From assembly GCF_002304005.1 (NCBI RefSeq), contig NZ_MRCQ01000001.1, forward strand, positions 310,001 to 374,000: a stretch of 64,000 nt of DNA, in the 5' to 3' direction. The notes beneath the pieces were generated by a model that saw nothing but the letters and a program-made list of their open reading frames with translations, was not told where the DNA came from and did no database searches. Position numbers and translations under genes: made by a program. Positions within the stretch are counted from its first letter, which is position 1, and each line of letters starts with the position of its first letter. This document shows, piece by piece, positions 56,332 through 64,000 of this stretch. Source of the DNA: Flavobacterium sp. ACN6. Lineage in GTDB: Bacteria > Bacteroidota > Bacteroidia > Flavobacteriales > Flavobacteriaceae.

Positions 56332-59300
56332 TTAAAAGGTTAAATTGAGTCCAAATAAATAATTTCTAGTCGTAGGAGTATTAGTACCAATAACCAAAAA
56401 TCTTCTCTGGTAGGAAGCTACAGCCTGATTTTCGTCTCCAAATGAATTGGTCTCTGGATCCATTCCCGATTTGTCATGATAGGGAGAGAAAAGCACAAAC
56501 GGATTTTGTGCAGTAAAATAAAGTCTCAAATTATCAATCCCTAAATTTCTTATAAAATCTTTATCTAAAGTATATCCTAATGTCAACGCTCTGATTTTTA
56601 TATAAGATGCATCAAAATAACCCATTGTTGATATATACTTCGGATTATCACCGCTTCTAATACCTCTCGGATTAGGGAACTCCGCATCTCTATTATCTGG
56701 AGTCCAATAATCAACATCGACATTACTTCTTCTTCCATTCAATAAATTAAGATAACTGGCACCTCCGTAAAGTGTACTAATTAAGACACCTCCACTTTTA
56801 AATGCACCTACTGCAGAAAAATCAAAACCTTTATAAGTTAAATTAGTATTAAATCCACCCTGAAAATCTGGATCAGTTTCAATAATCTGTCTATCACTAG
56901 CATTGATTGCACGTGTTGGCGAACCATCTGCGTTATACTCTCCCGTATATTTTACTTTTATTGACCCAACAACTGTTCCCTGCTGGTTAATGCCTGTAGG
57001 TCCTGGTTCCAAAATAGACATATAAGGATCTCCTTCCTGCCAGATTCCTGTCTTTTCATAGTCATAAATAGAATTAATATTATAACCAACAAACCAATTG
57101 TTACCTTCGTCACGACTTGCTCCCGAAGCTAAGGCTACCAGCTTATTTTCATTTTTATAAAAGTTAACCCCTACTGTCCAGCTCAATCCGTTAGGATTGT
57201 CAAGAATAACACCGTTTAAAGAAATTTCATAACCTTTATTCTCGGTCTCTCCCACATTTGCCACATAACCGCTGACACCAGAGGTAGCCGGCAGTCCAAC
57301 TCTTTGCAATAAATCTTTTGTATTTGTTTTGTAGTACTCAATTGTACCTGATAAGCGATTATTAAAAAACCCAAAATCCAAACCATAATTCCATGTTGTA
57401 GAAAACTCCCAGCCTAAATTTGGATTTGGAAGCTCTGTCACATATACACCAGTTGAGTTCGTATTTCCAAAATTGTAAGGTCTGGTACTCAACGCTCCTA
57501 ATGTAGCATAAGGAGCAACTGCTTGATTTGAGGTTTCACCATAACCAGCACGTAATTTTAATAAATTAATTTTTTTGCTGTCTTTTAAAAATGATTCATT
57601 TGAAATAGTCCATCCAGCAGAAACAGCAGGATAAGTCACCCATTTATTACCCGGCGAAAGCCTTGAAGAACCATCAGAACGAACTGTTCCAGATATAAAA
57701 TAACGGTTGTCATAAGAATACATTAACCTAGCCATATAAGAAGTTAATCCCCATTGCGTATAATCCTGATCTGCAGGATTTATAACTGCTTCTTCTTCAC
57801 TCTGTCCTAAATTATAGAATTGAAATGCATCAGAAGTAATTCCATTTCTGGTTACTCTAGAACTATTTCCAGTATATTGCTCATTTGAATACAGCCCCAC
57901 AAAATTTACAGTATGTTTTTGAGCAAAAGTTTTATCATACGTAATCAAATTTTCAAGAAGCCATTGTGTTGACCATGCGTTGCTGATAGCTGCATTTGAT
58001 AAAGTCGCTGGATTTACATCAAACACACCTTGTCCTTCATAGTAACCTGAATTGGATGTACGTAAATTCAATCCCGTATTAAGTCTATATTTTAGTCCCT
58101 CTATCCCCGGAATTTTAACTTCTGCAAATATGTTATTGTAGGAACTAAAAGCTCTTGTCAGATTAACATACGAATCTCCAAGATTTTCTATGGATTTTCT
58201 GGTATAAACCCATTGATCATCAGCCGCCATACTGACTGTTCTTTTTAAAGTTCCATCAGGATTATATGGATCTGCGAGAGGCGAGGTTGCTAAAATATTT
58301 CCAGTCCCAATATTATCTCCTCTCGAAGCTGTGTAGTTACTGTTTGTATTAAACCCAATGCGGATTGATCTATTTATCTGCTGATCAAGTCCTGCTCTAA
58401 GACTGAAGCGCTCATAACTTTGACCAGGTAAAACCGATTCCTCTTTATAATATCCTAAACCAGCATTATAAGCTCCTGTTTCGGTCCCTCCTGAAACGCT
58501 TACATCATGGCTGATCATTTCTCCCGAACCGTATAGTAAATTCTGCCAGTCCGTGTTTACATTTCTTGACTCGCCGACACCATCCACATATAAACCTGAG
58601 TAGTCACGAAGGGCTGCAAATTTTGATGCATCCATCATAGGATACTTTGAAAAAACCTGTTTGATTCCACTAAAACCATTATATGTAAAGGTGGCTTTCT
58701 GATTTTTTTTCCCTTTTAAAGTAGTAACTAAGATTACACCATTAGCTCCACGAGAACCGTAGATAGCTGTAGCGGAGGCATCTTTCAAAATATCTACCGA
58801 CTTAATATCAGCAGGATTAATATCTCCTATCGAACCTGCAAAAGGAACGCCGTCTAGTACCACTAAAGGATCATTACTTCCTGTAAGTGATCTTGTTCCG
58901 CGTATTCTTATCTGCATAGCAGCACCAGGTTTTGAGGAAGTCTGTGTCATTTCGACCCCGGGAAGTCTCCCTTGTAAAGCCTGCGTAATATTAGCAGCGG
59001 GCACTTCATTTAATTCTTTTCCACTTAGTGAAGCAACTGATCCTGTAACAGCCTCTTTAATTTGGGTTCCATATCCAATTACTACCACTTCTTTCAAATT
59101 ATTTGAGTCTTCTTCTAAAACCACATTGATTTTAGTTTGTCCATTAACAGCAACTTCCTTGCTTTTGAAACCTATAAAACTAAAAACAAGGACACCATTT
59201 GAAGGAGCATTTATGCTATAGTTCCCATCGAAACTGGTGCTTACTCCTGTTTTTGTTCCTTTTAAATTGACGTTCACTCCAGGAATTGGACCATTTGCAT

Positions 59301-59421
59301 CTGAAATTTGTCCTGTAACTGTTAATTGCGCCTTCACTTGGATGGAGAGCAAAAACAGCAGGATCAAAAAACCGAAGCCTTTTAAGTGCTTCGATTTACT
59401 TGTAATAAAAAAATTAGTCAT
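56332..59421 (-). CDS. SusC/RagA-family TonB-dependent transporter (SusC2)
   Basis: The 1029-residue outer-membrane transporter has a signal (about 1-32, ...LSIQVKAQ) and a carboxypeptidase-regulatory-like domain (GQISDANGPIPGVNVNLKGT). A TonB-box-like NLKEVVVIGYGTQ follows, then the plug (PLVVLDGVPFAGS, DIKSVDILKDASATAIYGSRGANGVILVTTLKG). The long beta-barrel ends in YLFGLNLTF. It imports glycans with SusD2 as lid. It heads the 18.8-kb unit that ends at the GH97 gene. Its promoter has a proximal operator at 59546 and a distal variant at 59874. Confidence 0.94.
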   Translation of the reverse strand: MTNFFITSKSKHLKGFGFLILLFLLSIQVKAQLTVTGQISDANGPIPGVNVNLKGTKTGVSTSFDGNYSINAPSNGVLVFSFIGFKSKEVAVNGQTKINVVLEEDSNNLKEVVVIGYGTQIKEAVTGSVASLSGKELNEVPAANITQALQGRLPGVEMTQTSSKPGAAMQIRIRGTRSLTGSNDPLVVLDGVPFAGSIGDINPADIKSVDILKDASATAIYGSRGANGVILVTTLKGKKNQKATFTYNGFSGIKQVFSKYPMMDASKFAALRDYSGLYVDGVGESRNVNTDWQNLLYGSGEMISHDVSVSGGTETGAYNAGLGYYKEESVLPGQSYERFSLRAGLDQQINRSIRIGFNTNSNYTASRGDNIGTGNILATSPLADPYNPDGTLKRTVSMAADDQWVYTRKSIENLGDSYVNLTRAFSSYNNIFAEVKIPGIEGLKYRLNTGLNLRTSNSGYYEGQGVFDVNPATLSNAAISNAWSTQWLLENLITYDKTFAQKHTVNFVGLYSNEQYTGNSSRVTRNGITSDAFQFYNLGQSEEEAVINPADQDYTQWGLTSYMARLMYSYDNRYFISGTVRSDGSSRLSPGNKWVTYPAVSAGWTISNESFLKDSKKINLLKLRAGYGETSNQAVAPYATLGALSTRPYNFGNTNSTGVYVTELPNPNLGWEFSTTWNYGLDFGFFNNRLSGTIEYYKTNTKDLLQRVGLPATSGVSGYVANVGETENKGYEISLNGVILDNPNGLSWTVGVNFYKNENKLVALASGASRDEGNNWFVGYNINSIYDYEKTGIWQEGDPYMSILEPGPTGINQQGTVVGSIKVKYTGEYNADGSPTRAINASDRQIIETDPDFQGGFNTNLTYKGFDFSAVGAFKSGGVLISTLYGGASYLNLLNGRRSNVDVDYWTPDNRDAEFPNPRGIRSGDNPKYISTMGYFDASYIKIRALTLGYTLDKDFIRNLGIDNLRLYFTAQNPFVLFSPYHDKSGMDPETNSFGDENQAVASYQRRFLVIGTNTPTTRNYLFGLNLTF

Positions 59422-59518
59422 AAAAATGGATTTAATTATTAAAATTGGTTTTTGTTAGTAAGCTTTCTTTTATACACTTTAAAGTCAAAAATGTGGATTT
59501 TTATAAGTGTACATACCA

Positions 59519-59555
59519 CAAATATAAAAAAATATATTTCAAACACAATCGGTTG
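59519..59555 (-). promoter_or_regulatory. susC2 promoter with LacI-type operator over the -33 element
   Basis: On the minus strand, TATATTTG (59519-59526) is the -7 element. TTG at 59546-59548 lies 19 bp upstream and is part of the operator CAATCGGTTG (59546-59555) in the wider context ACACAATCGGTTGTGT. The predicted start is about 90 bp before the SusC2 ATG. Confidence 0.72.
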
Positions 59556-59642
59556 TGTAGTTTTTAATTATAAATTATAAAAAAAATAGCTTTAAAAAAA
59601 ACAGTTATCACACAATTAAACCAAAAAAAATAACAATATAAT

Positions 59643-59672
59643 AAATTTCACTACAACGTTGTAGTGAAATTT
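59643..59672. promoter_or_regulatory. 30-bp perfect palindrome upstream of susC2
   Basis: The perfect 30-bp palindrome has no spacer and is centred on AACGTT (core CACTACAACGTTGTAGTG). It differs from the CAATCGGTTG operators and lies about 90 bp upstream of the proximal one. It may be a binding site for a second regulator or a cruciform-forming element. Confidence 0.55.
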
Positions 59673-60223
59673 GCTAAAAATATTATGTTTAGTCGATAAT
59701 CTTAAAGAAAACATAAAAAAGACAAAATTGGATATTTTATTTTATAAGTTTTTAAATTTCCACAGTTTCAATCAGTCGTAAATCAGAAGAGAGTACTAGA
59801 TTCCCAGTAAAATCGTACATTTAAAATAAATTACTGAAAATCTAACAGTTAAATATCAAAATTTTATTTTTAACAATCGATTGTTCAAAAAAAAACTTTT
59901 AATAAGGAGTGAAAAGAGTTATAAAATAGAATTAAATAATAAGTAGTAGTGAAAATAGTATTAAAACATTTTAAGTCAATGTTCTACATTATATTAGAAT
60001 AAAAATTTAAAGATATCACTCCGAAAATATTAATTGCTTTTAGAGTTATAACGTTCTTAGGCTATCAACAACATTAAAACATAAAAATTCAAATCTATTT
60101 ACGATAACCTTTTTACAATTAAAATCAATAAATATCAAAATGGCAGTACTTGGTTTTTTATTACTATAGAAGTTTCCCTTAAAATATAAAATTACAAAGT
60201 AGCACGTTTTTATAAAAACCTTT
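59673..60223. other. Intergenic region between susC2 and the NUDIX gene
   Basis: AT-rich with no supported gene. It holds the distal operator at 59872-59885. A 72-codon minus-strand frame at 60046-60264 overlaps the 3' end of the NUDIX gene and is not called. Confidence 0.55.
59872..59885. promoter_or_regulatory. Distal operator variant of susC2
   Basis: AACAATCGATTGTT is a perfect 14-bp palindrome, one base different from the CAATCGGTTG consensus in the centre. It lies 328 bp upstream of the proximal site. Confidence 0.5.
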
Positions 60224-60931
60224 TTAAAAATTAAAATTAAATTTTGCATTCCAAAATATTTCATCCTTTGGTACAGTTAAAATATAAAACTCAGCAGCTC
60301 TGTTTGACATTCCCCGCTCTTTTTCATCTAATCCCCGCACCAATTTTCTCTGCAAAATCTTTCTTCTAAAATTAGTTTTATTGATTGTCACACCTAATAT
60401 TTCCTCATACAAATTAAAAACCTGAAGTAAAGTAAATTTTTCAGGCAGAAGATTAAAACCTACTGCACTACAGCAGATATTCTTTTTTAGTTCTATCATA
60501 CTAAAGTCTAAAATCATCTTATATTTCTCTTCTAGGCAGGTTGTGTTACGAACATCAATCCACATTATATCTGAATTTGACTCTTGATCGTCCATAGCTT
60601 TTTTACAAACCATTGCATAATATCCAATTGAAATCTTTTCCTTAGATGATAATGCTGTATTATAATCAAAGGCTTTTAACTGGTCTAGAAAGAAATTATC
60701 TTCAGAAATATATTTTTTTAAAACTTTTTGTGCAGTTGTACCTATCGTGTCGCCCTGTTCCATAGTACAATTAGGCAGTCTCCACTCAACATTTCCGAAA
60801 TCATTTTCTTTTTTGACTAGTAAAACTTTTAGGCTTTTCTCTTCAAATCGAAATACAACACAGTCAATTTCTATCTTGCTTTCATAATACGAATTGCAGA
60901 ATTTTCCCTTTTCTGATTCTTCTTTTCTCAT
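60224..60931 (-). CDS. NUDIX-fold transcriptional regulator (NrtR/AraR-like)
   Basis: The 235-residue protein has an N-terminal NUDIX fold (about 18-150; IEIDCVVFRFEEKSLKVLLVKK, WRLPNCTMEQGDT) and a C-terminal winged helix (about 155-235; FTLLQVFNLYEEILGVTINKTNFRRKI). The NUDIX box is degraded: the expected R-E-x-x-E-E catalytic stretch reads TAQKVLKKYI. It should bind a sugar phosphate or nucleotide sugar rather than hydrolyse it. Bacteroidota pentose regulators for arabinose and xylose belong to this family, so control of xylose or arabinose catabolism is likely. A LacI-type operator lies 157 bp upstream. Confidence 0.85.
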   Translation of the reverse strand: MRKEESEKGKFCNSYYESKIEIDCVVFRFEEKSLKVLLVKKENDFGNVEWRLPNCTMEQGDTIGTTAQKVLKKYISEDNFFLDQLKAFDYNTALSSKEKISIGYYAMVCKKAMDDQESNSDIMWIDVRNTTCLEEKYKMILDFSMIELKKNICCSAVGFNLLPEKFTLLQVFNLYEEILGVTINKTNFRRKILQRKLVRGLDEKERGMSNRAAEFYILTVPKDEIFWNAKFNFNF

Positions 60932-61204
60932 AGAAAATAAATTAAAACATCTCTTAATTACAACTGAACCATCTTCTAAATGATTTCTATTTTTATATTA
61001 CACAAAAATCATGTATACGTATTTGAAATAGAATAATTATCAATTTATTTATTAAAAAAATACATTATTAAAAATTAAAACACAAAACAATCGGTTGTGC
61101 TAAAGTACAAAGAATTTTGATTTAAAAAAACAATGGGTTTATTTTTTAGTTTTACTCTTAAAATAAGAGGTGTAAAATTGCCGTTAGATTTGAGTGAACA
61201 CAAA
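60932..61204. promoter_or_regulatory. NUDIX gene upstream region with LacI-type operator
   Basis: CAATCGGTTG occurs at 61088-61097 in the context AAACAATCGGTTGTGC. A weak -7-like TAATAATG (minus strand) at 61063-61070 is 17 bp from the TTG of the operator. No gene is seen in this region. Confidence 0.55.
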
Positions 61205-61239
61205 AAAACTGCTGTTACATATAATGCAGCAGCAGTTTT
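61205..61239 (-). terminator. Terminator after the LacI-family gene
   Basis: AAAACTGCTG / CAGCAGTTTT forms a ten-bp stem; a T-run lies on the minus-strand side. It is 17 bp beyond the stop at 61256. Confidence 0.75.
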
Positions 61240-61255
61240 CTTTAAAGTAAAAGAA

Positions 61256-62287
61256 TTATATTTTTTTTGAAGATTCTCGAATAAGCACCTCTGTATTAAG
61301 AAACGTTATTTCTTTTGCTTCCTCCTCTTTAGCAGATTTTATAGTATCAATAACAATATTAGCCGCCGCTTTTCCCATTTTCTCCGCAGGATGTGTTATA
61401 GTAGAAATATTAGGTTCTATAATCTCTGAAATAGGATCATTATTAAAACCAATTACAGCAAAATCCTGCGGTACTTTAATCCCTCTCTTTTTTGCTGTTT
61501 GTACAGCACTTACTGCAAGAATGTCTCCTGGAGCAAAAAGTCCATCAGGTGGAGGTTTCAAACCAAAAAGTTTGTTAGAAGCCTTAACTCCCTCATCGTA
61601 CGTCATTGCTTTCAGATTTATAATAAACTCTTCTTTCAATGGCAGTCCATGCTCTGCCAAAGCATCCATATAACCTCTTTTTCTTTCATTATAAAGATTG
61701 CCAAATTCTGCGCTCGTAGTCATATGCGCTATTCTTTTGCATCCTTGATCAATAAGATGTTTTGTTGCTTTATAACCTGCTGTGTAATTATCAATTACAA
61801 CCCTAAAAGTATTGTAACCCTTTGGAACACGATCAACAAATACTAGCGGAATATTATTATTTGAAAACTGCTCAAAGTGAGAAGTATCTTTTGTCTCCAT
61901 TGCCAAAGAACAAATGACACCGCTGACTCTGCTGCTATAAAGCGATTTGGCCATGTTAACTTCCTCTTCATGGGAATCATGCGACTGCATAATAATAACG
62001 GAGTAATCAGATTTTCTGGCAGTTACTTCAATACCACTAATTAATGATGATAAAAAAGGCTGGGTAATCGTTGGAATTAAAACACCAATGGTTTTAGATT
62101 TATTACCTCTTAATCCTGCCGCCAGCGTATTTGGAACAAAACCCATTTCCTCGGCTGTCTTTTTTACCTTCTTAATAGTCTTATCACTGATACTATGATG
62201 GTCTTTTAAAGCGCGTGAAATCGTAGATGTGGCGAGATTGAGTCTTTCCGCAATATCATAAATCGTTACATGTCTATGTTCTTCCAT
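61256..62287 (-). CDS. LacI-family transcriptional regulator of the PUL
   Basis: The start at 62287 (MEEHRHVTIYDIAERL) gives 343 residues; a longer frame to 62317 adds 10. The LacI helix-turn-helix and hinge lie at about 6-60 (VTIYDIAERLNLATSTISRAL, VPNTLAAGLRGNKSKTIGVLIP), with the AA/L hinge contact present. A periplasmic-binding-protein-like effector domain follows (FLSSLISGIEV, GVICSLAMETKD, IPLVFVDRVP, VVIDNYTAGYKA, GFNNDPISEIIEPNIST). It is the best candidate to bind the CAATCGGTTG sites. The inducer would be a xylan-derived sugar, which I cannot identify. Confidence 0.92.
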   Translation of the reverse strand: MEEHRHVTIYDIAERLNLATSTISRALKDHHSISDKTIKKVKKTAEEMGFVPNTLAAGLRGNKSKTIGVLIPTITQPFLSSLISGIEVTARKSDYSVIIMQSHDSHEEEVNMAKSLYSSRVSGVICSLAMETKDTSHFEQFSNNNIPLVFVDRVPKGYNTFRVVIDNYTAGYKATKHLIDQGCKRIAHMTTSAEFGNLYNERKRGYMDALAEHGLPLKEEFIINLKAMTYDEGVKASNKLFGLKPPPDGLFAPGDILAVSAVQTAKKRGIKVPQDFAVIGFNNDPISEIIEPNISTITHPAEKMGKAAANIVIDTIKSAKEEEAKEITFLNTEVLIRESSKKI

Positions 62288-62494
62288 TACTATATAATTA
62301 GTCGTAAATATATACATAATTTAAGAACAAAAGAACAGTACAACTAGGGATAGCATTTCTTTTTTTCTTTAAAAAATTAATTCACTCACAATATAAATGT
62401 CGATATTTATCATAAAAAAAAAGCAATAAAACATTATAATGTGTTTTTTTTGGATTAAAAATTTTAAGTTAAAGTAATTTTTCTTTTCTTTACG

Positions 62495-62528
62495 CAATCG
62501 GTTGTATTTGTTTTTAAATAAAATTTTG
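62495..62528 (+). promoter_or_regulatory. GH3 promoter with LacI-type operator
   Basis: CAATCGGTTG at 62495-62504 supplies TTG as a -33 candidate. AAATTTTG at 62521-62528 (one mismatch to TAnnTTTG) follows after 16 bp. It is the same geometry as the susC promoters with slightly shorter spacing, 40 bp before the ATG. Confidence 0.55.
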
Positions 62529-62567
62529 ACCACTAACATTCCTTGATATTATTAAAAAAGTACTCTT

Positions 62568-64000
62568 ATGAAAATAAAAAATATCAAATATCACATTCTG
62601 ATACTGCTCTCTTTTTGGTGTTCGGCACAAAACAAAATAGCAAAATTTCCATTTCAGAATACCGATCTCACTTTTGAAGAGCGAGTGGAAAACTTAGTAA
62701 GCCAGCTAACTTTAGAAGAAAAAGTAGCACAAATGTTAAATGCTGCTCCTGCAATACCTCGACTGGGAATTCCTGCTTATGACTGGTGGAACGAAACGCT
62801 GCATGGTGTCGCAAGAACCCCTTTTAAAACGACTGTCTTTCCACAGGCTATAGCAATGGCTGCAACTTTTGATAAAAATTCTCTTTTTAAAATGGCTGAT
62901 TATTCTGCTCTTGAAGGCAGGGCAATCTACAATAAGGCGGTTGAACTTAATAGAACCAACGAACGCTACTTGGGACTGACTTACTGGACTCCAAACATTA
63001 ATATTTTCAGGGACCCTCGCTGGGGACGCGGACAGGAAACGTATGGCGAAGATCCTTACTTAACGGCTGTTTTGGGCGATTCTTTTGTAAAAGGCCTGCA
63101 GGGAGATGATCCAAAATACCTAAAAGCGGCGGCTTGCGCAAAACATTATGCCGTACACAGCGGCCCGGAATCTTTGAGACATACTTTTGATGTTGACGTA
63201 ACACCATATGAACTTTGGGACACTTATCTTCCCGCCTTTAGAAAATTAATAACAGAATCTAAAGTAGCTGGAGTTATGTGTGCCTACAATGCTTTTAGAA
63301 CGCAGCCTTGTTGTGCTAGTGATATTTTAATGAATGATATTTTAAGAAAAGAATGGAAATTTGACGGTTATGTTACCTCAGACTGCTGGGCGATTGATGA
63401 TTTTTTTAAGAATCACAAAACACATCCTGATGCCGCATCGGCGGCAGCGGACGCTGTGCTGCATGGAACGGATATTGACTGTGGAACAGATGCTTATAAA
63501 GCACTCGTACAAGCGGTTAAAAATGGTCAAATAAGCGAAAAACAGATCGATATTTCTGTAAAACGCCTTTTTATGATCCGCTTCAGACTTGGAATGTTTG
63601 ATCCTGTCTCAATGGTTAAATATGCTCAGACTCCATCTTCCGTTTTAGAAAGTGAGGAGCATCAAAAGCATGCTTTAAAAATGGCTAGACAATCGATCGT
63701 GATGCTTAAAAATGAAAACAACATTCTTCCGCTAAGCAAAAAACTGAAGAAGATTGTAGTGCTGGGCCCTAACGCCGATAATGCTATTTCTATATTAGGA
63801 AATTATAATGGTACTCCATCTAAACTTACCACTGTTTTACAAGGTATAAAAGAAAAAGTGAGCCCTGATACAGAGGTGATTTATGAGAAAGCCATCAACT
63901 TTACAAATGATACATTATTAGTCTATAGAGATCTAAAAAAACACTATTCTTATGAAGGAAAACAAGGATTTAAGGCAGAATATTTCAACAATATAAGTCT
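62568..64000 (+). CDS. GH3 beta-xylosidase-type glycoside hydrolase (3' end outside window)
   Basis: The frame is open from the ATG at 62568 to the window end (about 477 residues seen). A signal peptide (about 1-20, ...FWCSAQ) precedes the GH3 barrel. Matches are YDWWNETLHGVAR, TYWTPNINIFRDPRWGRGQETYGEDPYL, AKHYAVHSGPE, and the nucleophile Asp272 in GYVTSDCWAI. The second alpha/beta domain then begins (QSIVMLKNENNILPLS), and YEGKQGFKAEYFNN at the edge is the start of a PA14 insertion. Such PA14-containing GH3 enzymes act mostly as beta-xylosidases in xylan loci. It is transcribed away from the LacI gene. Confidence 0.92.
   Translation, partial: MKIKNIKYHILILLSFWCSAQNKIAKFPFQNTDLTFEERVENLVSQLTLEEKVAQMLNAAPAIPRLGIPAYDWWNETLHGVARTPFKTTVFPQAIAMAATFDKNSLFKMADYSALEGRAIYNKAVELNRTNERYLGLTYWTPNINIFRDPRWGRGQETYGEDPYLTAVLGDSFVKGLQGDDPKYLKAAACAKHYAVHSGPESLRHTFDVDVTPYELWDTYLPAFRKLITESKVAGVMCAYNAFRTQPCCASDILMNDILRKEWKFDGYVTSDCWAIDDFFKNHKTHPDAASAAADAVLHGTDIDCGTDAYKALVQAVKNGQISEKQIDISVKRLFMIRFRLGMFDPVSMVKYAQTPSSVLESEEHQKHALKMARQSIVMLKNENNILPLSKKLKKIVVLGPNADNAISILGNYNGTPSKLTTVLQGIKEKVSPDTEVIYEKAINFTNDTLLVYRDLKKHYSYEGKQGFKAEYFNNIS

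Noticed and set aside
60046..60264. 72-codon minus-strand ORF after the NUDIX gene
   Set aside because: It overlaps the NUDIX 3' end in another frame and has only AT-driven composition.

Overview
The window is AT-rich DNA from a Bacteroidota bacterium, most probably a Flavobacterium. The evidence is the SusC/SusD pairs, a type IX secretion (T9SS) sorting domain, promoter -7 elements of the TAnnTTTG type, very short or absent Shine-Dalgarno sites, and the gene repertoire. I see no rRNA, tRNA, CRISPR array or intact transposase.

Region 1 (1-32.9 kb) is a mosaic of small chromosomal genes. It holds two paralogous stand-alone response regulators, a three-subunit molybdenum aldehyde oxidoreductase (PaoABC type), several SDR dehydrogenases, and an aldo/keto reductase next to a TetR regulator that share a clear operator. 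It also holds two Crp/Fnr-like regulators, a class A beta-lactamase followed by a serine hydrolase, two XRE regulators, a formaldehyde-dehydrogenase-like zinc alcohol dehydrogenase, and an HxlR regulator divergent from an SDR gene. Within it, 20.1-27.6 kb looks like an accessory patch. It carries a DUF3800-like protein, a TIGR04141/DUF6119 'sporadically distributed' protein, folded repeats, gene-poor decayed DNA, and a secreted protein that consists almost only of a T9SS type C sorting module.

Region 2 (33.0-64.0 kb) is a large arabinoxylan/glucuronoxylan polysaccharide utilization locus (PUL). Two SusC/SusD pairs head two long minus-strand units. SusC2-SusD2 is followed by GH43, an SGNH esterase, a CE6-CE1 fusion esterase, a GH115 alpha-glucuronidase, GH127/GH146, GH43_12-like and GH97, and ends at a strong terminator near 40.59 kb. 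SusC1-SusD1 is followed by GH43 and GH8 and ends at a terminator near 32.93 kb. At the right end are a NUDIX-type pentose-regulator candidate, a LacI-family repressor and a divergent GH3 beta-xylosidase that runs off the window. The enzymes would remove acetyl, feruloyl, 4-O-methyl-glucuronosyl, arabinofuranosyl and possibly galactosyl decorations and cleave xylo-oligosaccharides to xylose. No endo-xylanase or surface glycan-binding protein is recognisable inside the window.

The most coherent new observation is regulatory. A CAATCGGTTG-type operator occurs upstream of both susC genes, the NUDIX gene and GH3. At both susC promoters the proximal copy overlaps the -33 element, and a second copy lies about 300-330 bp further upstream. 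This makes an explicit, testable LacI-type regulon model for the PUL.
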